NCBI GenBank assembly: GCA_965199595.1
Contig: OZ241182.1
Coordinates: forward strand, 248,001-312,000
DNA: 64,000 nt
Reading direction: 5' to 3'
From: JBBROS01 sp965199595
GTDB lineage: Bacteria; Pseudomonadota; Alphaproteobacteria; Acetobacterales; Acetobacteraceae
Shown here: positions 17,188 through 24,823 of the stretch, piece by piece
How the letters are laid out: every line of letters starts with the position of its first letter
How positions within the stretch are numbered: the stretch's first letter is position 1
The notes under the pieces: model-generated
What the model was told of the DNA's origin: nothing
The model's database searches: none
What the model saw: only the letters and a program-made list of their open reading frames with translations
Made by a program: the position numbers and the translations under genes

Positions 17188-17949
17188 TCAGATCACCTTC
17201 GCTTCGTTGCGGAGCTTCTGGACGAGTTCGGCCACCGAGCCGACCTTGTGCCCGGCCTGCCGCTTCGGCGGCTCGGCGACGCTCACGAGCGTGAGGCGCG
17301 GGGCCGGGTCGACGCCGAGGGCATCGGGCCTGATCGTCTCGATCGGCTTCTTGCGGGCCTTCATGATGTTGGGAAGGCTGGCATAGCGCGGCTCGTTCAG
17401 CCGCAGGTCGGTGGTGATCACCGCCGGCAGGTCGAGCGACAGCGTCTCGAGCCCGCCATCGATCTCGCGGGTCACGGTCAGCGTCTGGCTGTCCCCCTGG
17501 CCCTCAATCGCCAGCTTGCTGGCGAAGGTGCCCTGCGGCCAGCCCAGCAGCGCCGCCAGCATCTGGCCGGTGGCGTTCATGTCGTCGTCGATGGCCTGCT
17601 TGCCCATGATGATCAGGCCCGGCTGCTCCTTCTCGACCAGCGCCTTCAGCAGCTTGGCGACGGCCAGCGGCTGCAGCTCCACGTCGGTCTCCACCAGCAC
17701 CCCCCGGTCGGCGCCCATGGCCAGCGCGGTGCGGATGGTCTCGGCGCATTGCGCGACACCCATGCTGACGGCGACGATCTCGGTGACGACGCCCTTCTCC
17801 TTCAGCCGCACCGCCTCCTCGACGGCGATCTCGTCAAACGGGTTCATCGACATCTTCACCCCGGCGGTCTCCACGCCGGTGCCGTCCGCCTTCACGCGAA
17901 CCTTCACGTTGTAGTCAACGACCCGCTTGACGGGCACTAGGATCTTCAT
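17188..17949 (-). CDS. etfB: Electron transfer flavoprotein subunit beta
   Basis: AMP-binding beta subunit of ETF, 253 residues. It begins MKILVPVKRVVDYNVKVRVK, standard for FixA/EtfB proteins, and includes the AMP-loop region around GKQAIDDDMNATGQMLAALL, plus the recognition-loop stretch LNEPRYASLPNIMKARKKP by which ETF docks dehydrogenases. ATG at 17949. It is the first clear gene of etfB-etfA-hbd; the small HIG1-type gene is 104 bases upstream on the same strand. The interval 17950-18053 holds no recognisable gene. Confidence 0.96.
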   Translation of the reverse strand: MKILVPVKRVVDYNVKVRVKADGTGVETAGVKMSMNPFDEIAVEEAVRLKEKGVVTEIVAVSMGVAQCAETIRTALAMGADRGVLVETDVELQPLAVAKLLKALVEKEQPGLIIMGKQAIDDDMNATGQMLAALLGWPQGTFASKLAIEGQGDSQTLTVTREIDGGLETLSLDLPAVITTDLRLNEPRYASLPNIMKARKKPIETIRPDALGVDPAPRLTLVSVAEPPKRQAGHKVGSVAELVQKLRNEAKVI

Positions 17950-18053
17950 GGGTCAGGCCACCAATGGCTGTTGACGAGGATGAGCCCGGGATCGCGACGC
18001 TGGGCGAACGGCTGGCATATCGCGCAACGCGGCGAAACGCCAGGCCCGGCGCC

Positions 18054-18248
18054 TCAGCCGCGCATCAGCAGCAGCAGCAGGCAGAACAGCGCCAGCGCCG
18101 CCCCCTGCAGCATGACGCGCCATCGCATCAGCGCGTTGGACCGTTCCGGGTTGTTGACGCCCCGCACCATCCCGAGCATCCCTGCGAACAGGGTGCCGAG
18201 CGTGCCGAGCATGGCGAGGGCGGTCAGGATGCCGACGAAGATGATCAT
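18054..18248 (-). CDS. HIG1-type twin-transmembrane small protein
   Basis: Sixty-four-residue membrane protein with two hydrophobic helices (about residues 2-28 and 46-61) joined by a short polar loop GVNNPERSNALMRWR. The loop pattern N-x-x-R-S-N-x-L-M-R-W-R is the signature of the HIG_1_N domain; mitochondrial relatives associate with cytochrome oxidase and respiratory supercomplexes. The bacterial role is not established. ATG at 18248 precedes the hydrophobic start directly, with only a weak ribosome site. It lies upstream of etfBA on the same strand and may share their transcript. Confidence 0.8.
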   Translation of the reverse strand: MIIFVGILTALAMLGTLGTLFAGMLGMVRGVNNPERSNALMRWRVMLQGAALALFCLLLLLMRG

Positions 18249-18329
18249 GCACCGAAGATGGCAATCCGCCCCGGTTTGTCCATGCCGCGCCAGCTTGACT
18301 TGATTGCAGGTCGGGTGTTCGAGGCGTGC

Positions 18330-20855
18330 ATGCGCATGTTTCCGCTTCTGATCCTGCTTGCGGCACTGCTGGCCGGCCCGCATCCGGCCCTGGCCCAGGG
18401 GACGGCCCAGGGGACGGCTCAGGGGACGGCCCAGGCGACGGCCCGTCCGGCCACATCCACGCCCGCCATCGCGCCCGGCCAGGCGCAGCAGGCGCTGGAG
18501 GTGCTGCGCGACGAACGGCGGCGCAGCGAGCTGATCACCACGCTGGAGGCCATCGCCAGGCTGCCACCCCCCGCTCCCGCCTCCGCCCCTGCTCCCGCCC
18601 CTGCTCCCGCCCCTGCCCCGGCTGCAACGACGGCCACGGCACCCGCCACGACCGCCGCCCCCGCCACCACGCCCCCGGCGGACCCCAAGTCCATCCTGCC
18701 CATCGAGCCCGACAGCCTCGGCGCCCAGCTCGTCCTCCAGGTCAGCACCGCCATGGCCGCCGCCGGCGCCCAGCTCGTCACCTCCGTCCACGCCGTGAAC
18801 GACCTGCCGCTGCTCTGGCGCTGGCTCTCCGGCCAGGCCGCCGACCCGGCCGCCCGCGCCCGCATCATCGACGCCGGCTGGAAGCTCCTCGTGGTCCTGG
18901 CCGCCGCCGCCGCCGCCGAGTGGCTGGGTCGCCTGGTGCTGCGCCGCGTGCACGCCGCCCTCTCCCGCGGCGCCCACGCCACGCCCACCCCTCCGCCGCC
19001 AGCCGAGCCCTTGCCGCCTGCTGAGCCCTCGCCCCCCTTGCCAGCCGGGTCCTCACCTGAAGGCGAGAGCGGCCTGGCCGCCGCCGAAGCCGGAGAGACC
19101 GAGCGCTCCGCCCGCCAGCGCCGCCTCACCGGCGCCCTCAGCGCGCTCCGCCGCCTGCCGTTCCTGCTGGGCCGCCTGGTGCTGGACCTGGTGCCCATTG
19201 CGCTGTTCGCCGTGGTCGGCAACCTGTTGATGGGCACGCCGCTGGGCCAGCCGGCCACCACCCGGCTGGTGGTCGTCGCTGTGGTGCAGGCCTATGTGGT
19301 CGGCCGGGTCGCCCTGGCCCTGGCGGCGATGCTGGTCTCGCCCACCAGCCCCCGCCTGCGCCTGCTGCAGGTCTCGGACTGGGCGGCGGACTTCCTCACC
19401 CGCTGGTTCCGCCGCCTGGCCATCATCGGCATCACCGGAAACAGCGTGGCCGAGGTCGGCCTGCTGTTCGGCATGTACCGCTCGGCCTACGAGGCGCTGC
19501 TCAAGCTGGTGGCCCTGGTGATCCACCTCTGCCTCGTGGTGGCCGTGCTGCAGGCGCGTGAGCCGGTGGCGCGCCGGCTGCACGCGCGGCACGGCGCCCA
19601 CGGCATCTGGGCCTCGGTGCTGAACCGCCTGGCCGATATATGGCACCTGATCGCCATCTTCTACATCGTGGCGCTGTGGCTGGTCTGGGCCGTGGAGCTG
19701 CGCAACGGCTACCTGCGCCTGATCAACTTCTTCCTCGTCACCGCCGGGGTGATGATCGTCGCCCGCCTGGTCGCGGTGGTGCTGCTGGGCGGCTTCGACC
19801 GCCTGCGCGTCGGCGCGGACGTCGCGGAGCGGCACCCCGGGCTCGAGGCCCGGCTCAACGCCTACTACCCCCTGGTGCGCGGCCTGCTGCTGGGCTTCAT
19901 CGGCGTCGCCACCGCCTTCGCGCTGCTGGAGGCCTGGGGCTTCGGCGTCATCGGCTGGTTCGAGAACACCGGGCTGGGCGGCCGCGCCGCCTCCGCCGTC
20001 ACCCTCATCGGCGTCACCGTAGTGCTCGCGGTGCTGGTGTGGGAAGGCACCAACGCCGCCGTCGAGATGCACCTGGTCCGGCTCAACCGCGCCGCACAGC
20101 TCGCCCGCGCCGGCCGCCTCCGCACCCTGCTGCCCATGCTGCGCACGGTGCTGCTGGTCACCATCATCCTGGTCGTGTCCCTGATGGTGCTGAGCGAGCT
20201 GGGGGTGAACATCGCGCCCCTGCTGGCCGGCGCCGGCGTCGTCGGCATCGCGGTCGGCTTCGGCTCGCAGAAGCTGGTGCAGGACCTCATCACCGGCCTG
20301 TTCCTGCTGCTGGAGAACGCCATGCAGGTGGGCGACGTCGTCACACTCGGCGGCCTCAGCGGCACGGTGGAGGCGCTATCCATCCGCACCATCCGCCTGC
20401 GCGCCACCGACGGCTCCGTGCACATCATCCCGTTCAGCGCCGTCACCACCGTCACCAACCAGACGCGGGACTACTCCTATGCCGTGCTGGACATCAGCGT
20501 GGGGCTGAACGAGGAGCCGGACCCCGTGACCGCCATCATCAAGGACGTGGCGGAGACCATGCGCGCGGAACCGAAATGGTCCAGTATCCTGCTCGAACCA
20601 TTGGACGTGCAGGGCGTGGACAAGTTCATCGACACCGCCTGGGTGCTGCGCGCCCGCATCAAGACGCAGCCCTCCAGCCGCTGGGCCGTGGGCCGCGAGC
20701 TGAACCGCCGCATCAAGAACAAGTTCGACGAGCTGGCGATCGAGAGCCCCTTCACCAGCCACCGCGTGCTGAGCGCCAGCCCGGCCCCCGACCCGGCCCC
20801 CGACCCGGCCACGGACGCCCCGCCCACCCCGCCTCCCGAAGGAGCACCGGCATGA
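18330..20855 (+). CDS. Large MscS-family mechanosensitive ion channel
   Basis: Inner-membrane channel of 841 residues, larger than MscS (~286) and comparable to multi-helix paralogues. A signal peptide (MRMFPLLILLAALLAGPHPALA) is followed by tandem AQGT repeats, then an Ala/Pro-rich segment (APAPAPAP), then about ten hydrophobic helices. The pore and beta domain show GAGVVGIAVGFGSQKLVQDLITGLFLLLE-type sequence near residues 625-655 and the MQVGDVVTLGGLSGTVEALSIR motif. The start is ATG at 18330 with GAGG five bases upstream. The Pro-rich C-terminus ends where the dioxygenase gene begins (ATGA). Likely an osmotic safety valve. Confidence 0.9.
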   Translation: MRMFPLLILLAALLAGPHPALAQGTAQGTAQGTAQATARPATSTPAIAPGQAQQALEVLRDERRRSELITTLEAIARLPPPAPASAPAPAPAPAPAPAATTATAPATTAAPATTPPADPKSILPIEPDSLGAQLVLQVSTAMAAAGAQLVTSVHAVNDLPLLWRWLSGQAADPAARARIIDAGWKLLVVLAAAAAAEWLGRLVLRRVHAALSRGAHATPTPPPPAEPLPPAEPSPPLPAGSSPEGESGLAAAEAGETERSARQRRLTGALSALRRLPFLLGRLVLDLVPIALFAVVGNLLMGTPLGQPATTRLVVVAVVQAYVVGRVALALAAMLVSPTSPRLRLLQVSDWAADFLTRWFRRLAIIGITGNSVAEVGLLFGMYRSAYEALLKLVALVIHLCLVVAVLQAREPVARRLHARHGAHGIWASVLNRLADIWHLIAIFYIVALWLVWAVELRNGYLRLINFFLVTAGVMIVARLVAVVLLGGFDRLRVGADVAERHPGLEARLNAYYPLVRGLLLGFIGVATAFALLEAWGFGVIGWFENTGLGGRAASAVTLIGVTVVLAVLVWEGTNAAVEMHLVRLNRAAQLARAGRLRTLLPMLRTVLLVTIILVVSLMVLSELGVNIAPLLAGAGVVGIAVGFGSQKLVQDLITGLFLLLENAMQVGDVVTLGGLSGTVEALSIRTIRLRATDGSVHIIPFSAVTTVTNQTRDYSYAVLDISVGLNEEPDPVTAIIKDVAETMRAEPKWSSILLEPLDVQGVDKFIDTAWVLRARIKTQPSSRWAVGRELNRRIKNKFDELAIESPFTSHRVLSASPAPDPAPDPATDAPPTPPPEGAPA
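18393..18440 (+). repeat. Four 12-bp tandem units in the mscS-like gene
   Basis: Units GCCCAGGGGACG, GCCCAGGGGACG, GCTCAGGGGACG and GCCCAGGCGACG follow each other without gaps and encode AQGT AQGT AQGT AQAT just after the predicted signal-peptide cleavage site. The near identity suggests recent slippage or unequal exchange. A Pro/Ala-coding repeat of CCTGCTCCCGCC type follows at about 18572-18625. Confidence 0.85.
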
Positions 20856-21562
20856 CCGACTGGACCCAAGCCCTGCGGCAGGACGGCTTCCTGTTCGTGC
20901 ATGCCCCGGCCATGCAGGCGGCGCTGGACCAGGCCGGGCTTTCGGGCTGGGACGACTTCGCCCGCAGCTGGGACGACCTGGGCGTCGACACCTACATGGC
21001 CGATGGCGGCCGCTACCGGAAGCGCCGCCACGGCGCGTTCGAGGTCAAGGCCAGCCGCGCCACGCGCAAGCCGGACCAGCCGCACTACCAGAGCCGCGAC
21101 TACAACGCGCTGAACGGCGGCATCGCCCGCTGGTTCGATCCCATGCTCCCCGCCATCGCCGATGGCCCGGCCTTCCAGGCCATCCTCTCCGTCTGCACCA
21201 CCCTGTTCGACGGACTGACCCCGGCCCCCGCCTGGCACGTGGAGGCGCACCAGTTCCGTATCGAGGCGCGGCCGGGCCAGGCGGGGCAGCCGACGCCCGA
21301 AGGCATGCACCAGGACGGCGTGGACTGGGTGCTGGTGCTGATGGTCGGCCGCCACAACATCGTCTCCGGCACCACCACCATCCACGGTCTGGACCGTGCC
21401 CTGCTGGGCAGCTTCACCCTGGAGGCGCCGATGGACGCGGCCCTGCTGGACGACCACCGCGTGTTCCACGGCGTCACGGCGGTGCAGCCGTCAGACCCCG
21501 CCCGGCCCGCCCACCGCGACGTTCTGGTGCTGACCTTCCGGCGGGAGAGCGCGGCGCGGTAG
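20852..21562 (+). CDS. 2OG-Fe dioxygenase family protein
   Basis: Putative Fe(II)/2-oxoglutarate-dependent oxygenase of 236 residues, resembling the family that includes BsmA and free-amino-acid hydroxylases. The iron triad is suggested by MHQDGVDWVLVLMV (His-x-Asp) and DDHRVFHGVTAV (distal His), with an Arg-rich end RDVLVLTFRR for 2-oxoglutarate binding. WHVEAHQFRI precedes the first metal ligand, as in relatives. ATG at 20852 overlaps the channel gene stop (ATGA), implying coupling. The last 72 bases overlap the convergent kinase gene. The substrate is unknown; amino-acid hydroxylation is a family-based guess. Confidence 0.78.
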   Translation: MTDWTQALRQDGFLFVHAPAMQAALDQAGLSGWDDFARSWDDLGVDTYMADGGRYRKRRHGAFEVKASRATRKPDQPHYQSRDYNALNGGIARWFDPMLPAIADGPAFQAILSVCTTLFDGLTPAPAWHVEAHQFRIEARPGQAGQPTPEGMHQDGVDWVLVLMVGRHNIVSGTTTIHGLDRALLGSFTLEAPMDAALLDDHRVFHGVTAVQPSDPARPAHRDVLVLTFRRESAAR

Positions 21563-22999
21563 CCCTTCCTCGCGCCCCGGCCCCATCAGCGCGGCGGCGA
21601 GCGCCGGCAGCGCGAGGGTGGCGCGCAGCCCGGGTCCGTGCAGGTGCAGGTCGGGTCCGTGCAGGTCCGGGCCGCCGGGTGCCAGCAGCAGGCTGCCGCC
21701 ATGCAGCTGAGCCACGGCCCGCACCAGCGTGAGGCCCAGGCCGAAGCCCGGCGTGTGCCGCGCCGTCTCGCCCCGGAAGAACCGCTCGGTCGCCCGGTCC
21801 ACATCCGCCCGCGGAATGCCCGGCCCCCTGTCGATGACGCTCAGGTGCAGCCCGCCGCCTAACCGCTCGCCCACCAGCCGCACCACGCCCCCGGGCGGCG
21901 AGAACTTCAGCGCGTTGTCCAGCAGGTTCGCCATCGCCTGCTGGATCAGCTCCCGGTCGCCCCGCGTGTTGAGCGGACCGGCCACGCTCACCTCCAGCAG
22001 CAGCCCGCGCTCCTCCGCCACCGCGCCATACAGCTCGGCCAGGTCCTCCAGCAGCGGCGCCAGGTCCAGCACCGTGAACGCCGAGCGGCGGGCCCCCGCC
22101 TCGATCTCGCTGATCCGCAGCAGCGCCTGGAACACGGCGGTGATGTTGTCGAGGTCGGTGATCGCCCGGTGCACCTCGCTCCGCAGCCCCTCCACGCCCG
22201 TGGCGTGCGCGGCGGCGTCCTCCAGCCGGGCCCGGGCGCGGGTGATGGGGGTGCGCAGGTCATGCGCGATGGCGTTGGACACCTCCCGCACGCCGTCCAT
22301 CAGCCGGCCGATGCGGTCCAGCATGTCGTTGATGGTCGCCGCCAGCCGGTCGAACTCGTCGCCCCGCCCCGAAAGCCGCACCCGCGGCGACAGGTCCCCG
22401 GCCGAGATCGCCGCCGCCGTCGCCGACACATGCGACAACATGCGGCGGAACAGCAGCTGCACCAGCGCCGCCCCGGCGACGGTGAGCCCCACGATCAGCA
22501 GCAGCGCCAGCGCCAGCGTATGGGTCAGCAGGTCCCGCAGCTGCGCCCGCGGCTGCACGTCGCGCCCCACCAGCAGCGCATAGCCGCCGGGCAGCGCGAA
22601 CCGGTGCAGCCGGGCCAGCGAGGCGGCACCGTGGCGGCGCACCGGCAGCTCATAGATCGCGTCGGTGTTCACCACCTCGCTGGGCCAGGCCGCCAGGTTG
22701 CCCGTCACCGCATGGCCGGCCGGGTCGATCACCAGGTAGATCGCGTCGTCATCGATGTTCCCGGCCAGCCGCTCCTGGATCGTCCGCAGCAGGGCCGGCG
22801 CACCGCCGCTCTGCCATTGCTCGGACAGCCCCAGCGCATCCGCCTGGATGGCCGCATCCACCTGGCCGTTCAGCAGCCGCAGCGTCGCCGACCACAGCAC
22901 GAAGATCAGGATCAGCGCGCTCAACCCGAACAGCCCGGCATAGATGAACGCCAGCCGAACCCCGGCCGAGCGGAAGAACAGCGGCAGCCGGCGCGGCAT
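21491..22999 (-). CDS. Two-component sensor histidine kinase
   Basis: Inner-membrane kinase of 502 residues. Two transmembrane helices (about 14-36 and 170-190) flank a periplasmic sensor region of roughly 130 residues. They are followed by a HAMP domain, the HisKA box AIAHDLRTPITRARARLED with the phosphoacceptor His, and an HATPase domain with NLLDNALKFS (N box), DRGPGIP (G1) and GFGLGLTLV (G2). ATG at 22999 overlaps the regulator stop (TGATG). After the usual end near LALPAL the frame runs about 35 more residues, overlapping the convergent dioxygenase gene by 72 bases. Its partner is the response regulator immediately upstream. Confidence 0.92.
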   Translation of the reverse strand: MPRRLPLFFRSAGVRLAFIYAGLFGLSALILIFVLWSATLRLLNGQVDAAIQADALGLSEQWQSGGAPALLRTIQERLAGNIDDDAIYLVIDPAGHAVTGNLAAWPSEVVNTDAIYELPVRRHGAASLARLHRFALPGGYALLVGRDVQPRAQLRDLLTHTLALALLLIVGLTVAGAALVQLLFRRMLSHVSATAAAISAGDLSPRVRLSGRGDEFDRLAATINDMLDRIGRLMDGVREVSNAIAHDLRTPITRARARLEDAAAHATGVEGLRSEVHRAITDLDNITAVFQALLRISEIEAGARRSAFTVLDLAPLLEDLAELYGAVAEERGLLLEVSVAGPLNTRGDRELIQQAMANLLDNALKFSPPGGVVRLVGERLGGGLHLSVIDRGPGIPRADVDRATERFFRGETARHTPGFGLGLTLVRAVAQLHGGSLLLAPGGPDLHGPDLHLHGPGLRATLALPALAAALMGPGREEGLPRRALPPEGQHQNVAVGGPGGV

Positions 23000-23676
23000 C
23001 ACTCCACCTTGAGCATGTATCCGGCGCTGCGCACCGTATGGATCACCGCGCTGTCGAACGGCTTGTCGATCTTCTGCCGCAGCCGGCTGACATGCACGTC
23101 GATCACGTTGGTCTGCGGATCGAAATGGTAGTCCCACACGCCCTCCAGCAGCATGGTGCGGGTGACCACCTGGTTCGCATGGCGCATCAGGAACTCCAGC
23201 AGCCGGAACTCCCGCGGCTGCAGGTCGATCTTCTGGCCCTGGCGCCGCACGCTGCGCGACAGCAGGTCCATCTCCAGGTCGCCCGCCACCAGCTTGGTCT
23301 CGGGGCCGGAGTTGTGGCCGCGCCGGGCCAGCGCCTCCACCCGGGCCAGCAGCTCGCTGAAGGCGAAGGGCTTGGTCAGGTAGTCGTCGCCCCCGGCCTT
23401 CAGCCCGCGCACCCGGTCATCCACCCCCGCCATGGCCGAGAGGAACAGCACCGGCGTATGGTTGTCCTGCCCGCGCAGCGTCTCCAGCACCCGCAGCCCA
23501 TCGATGCCGCCCGGCAGCATGCGGTCCAGGATGATGGCGTCGAACGGCTCGCTGGCGGCCATGAACAGCCCGTCCCGCCCGTTATCCGCATGTTCGGCCA
23601 CGTGCCCGGCCTCCCGCAGGCCCTTCACGACGAAGCCCGCGACGTCCCGGTCATCCTCGACGACGAGTACACGCAT
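22999..23676 (-). CDS. OmpR/PhoB-family response regulator
   Basis: Cytosolic DNA-binding regulator of 225 residues. The receiver domain begins MRVLVVEDDRD; the phosphoacceptor Asp is in DAIILDRMLPGG, and the conserved Thr/Ser-Lys switch positions are in FLSAMAG and YLTKPFAF. The C-terminal winged helix contains LQPREFRLLEFLMRHANQVVTR and the end YMLKVE. ATG at 23676 follows AGGAG with eight-base spacing. It lies five bases after the HtrA-like protease gene and overlaps the kinase gene start, so protease, regulator and kinase form one operon. Control of envelope-stress genes, including its own operon, is plausible but unproven. Confidence 0.94.
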   Translation of the reverse strand: MRVLVVEDDRDVAGFVVKGLREAGHVAEHADNGRDGLFMAASEPFDAIILDRMLPGGIDGLRVLETLRGQDNHTPVLFLSAMAGVDDRVRGLKAGGDDYLTKPFAFSELLARVEALARRGHNSGPETKLVAGDLEMDLLSRSVRRQGQKIDLQPREFRLLEFLMRHANQVVTRTMLLEGVWDYHFDPQTNVIDVHVSRLRQKIDKPFDSAVIHTVRSAGYMLKVE

Positions 23677-23681
23677 GAAGA

Positions 23682-24776
23682 CTACTCCTGCTGCTCGGCG
23701 GGCCGCAGCCCCACGGTCACGGGCACGTCGAAGTTCTGGCCGTTGCGGCGCATCGTCAGCCGCACGGCCTTGCCGGGCGCCACGGCGGCAACCGCCTTGA
23801 TCAGCCCCTGGGCGGTGTCCACCCGGTCCCCGTCCACCGCCATCACCACGTCCCCGGTGCGCAGCCCCGCCTTGGCGGCAGGGCCGGTGCGGTCGATGTT
23901 GGCGATGGAGACGCCGGGCCCGGGCGTGCCCGGCCCGCGCGGGTTGCGTCCGGTCATGTCCTGCACCGAAACCCCCAGCCAGCCGCGCTCGATCCGCCCC
24001 TTCTCCCGCAACGCCGCAACGATCCGCGACGCCATCTCGCTCGGCACCGCGAACCCGATGCCCACCGAACCCCCGGTGGGCGACACGATCGCGGTGTTCA
24101 CCGCCACCACCTGGCCCTCCATGTTGAAGGTCGGCCCGCCGGAGTTGCCGGGGTTGATCGGCGCGTCGATCTGCAGGAAATCGTCGAACGGCCCGGCCCC
24201 GATATCCCGGCCCCGCGCCGAGACGATCCCCGCCGTCACGCTGATGCCCACGCCGAACGGGTTGCCCGCGGCCAGGATCCAGTCGCCCACCTCCACCACC
24301 CTGCTGTCGCCCCACTGCACATAGGGCAGCGGCTTTGGGCTCTTCACGCTGATCACCGCGATGTCCGTCAGCTCGTCGCTCCCGATCAGCTGCGCCGGCA
24401 GCTCCGTCCCGTCCGTCAGCGTGACAGAGATGCGGTTGGATCTCCCGACCACATGCGTGTTGGTGACGATGATCCCGGCCGGGTCCACGATGAAGCCGCT
24501 GCCGGCCCCCAGCACCGATTCGCGTCCGGCGCGCAGCCGGGTCCGCGCATCGGCGGAGGCGGGTGCCGTGCCCTGCTCCACCACGGCGATGTTCACCACG
24601 GCCGGGATCACCCGCTTCACCAGCGGCGCGAAGCTGAACGGGGCGGCACCCCGGCCGAAACCGGGGCCGGAAGCCGGCGCCGGGGTCTGCGCCAGGCTCA
24701 GGCTTTGAGCCTGGCCGGGGCGGGCGGTGCAGCCCCCGATCAGCAGGGCCAGGGCGAACAAGGCGGCGCGGAGCAT
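23682..24776 (-). CDS. HtrA/DegP-like serine protease, probable lipoprotein
   Basis: Envelope trypsin-like protease of 364 residues. The N-terminus MLRAALFALALLIGGCTARP has a lipobox LIGGC, predicting lipidation at Cys16. The catalytic triad is visible: His in VTNTHVVGRSN, Asp in LTDIAVISVK and Ser in NPGNSGGPTF. One PDZ domain follows (GWLGVSVQDM to the C-terminus), whereas DegP has two. ATG at 24776 follows GGAGGG with six-base spacing; the longer in-frame start at 24827 would hide the signal. Co-transcribed with a two-component system, it probably handles misfolded envelope proteins or takes part in the signal pathway. Confidence 0.92.
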   Translation of the reverse strand: MLRAALFALALLIGGCTARPGQAQSLSLAQTPAPASGPGFGRGAAPFSFAPLVKRVIPAVVNIAVVEQGTAPASADARTRLRAGRESVLGAGSGFIVDPAGIIVTNTHVVGRSNRISVTLTDGTELPAQLIGSDELTDIAVISVKSPKPLPYVQWGDSRVVEVGDWILAAGNPFGVGISVTAGIVSARGRDIGAGPFDDFLQIDAPINPGNSGGPTFNMEGQVVAVNTAIVSPTGGSVGIGFAVPSEMASRIVAALREKGRIERGWLGVSVQDMTGRNPRGPGTPGPGVSIANIDRTGPAAKAGLRTGDVVMAVDGDRVDTAQGLIKAVAAVAPGKAVRLTMRRNGQNFDVPVTVGLRPAEQQE

Positions 24777-24823
24777 CGATAACCCTCCATGTGCATCATC
24801 AATGGTCACATTCCGGCCAAGAT

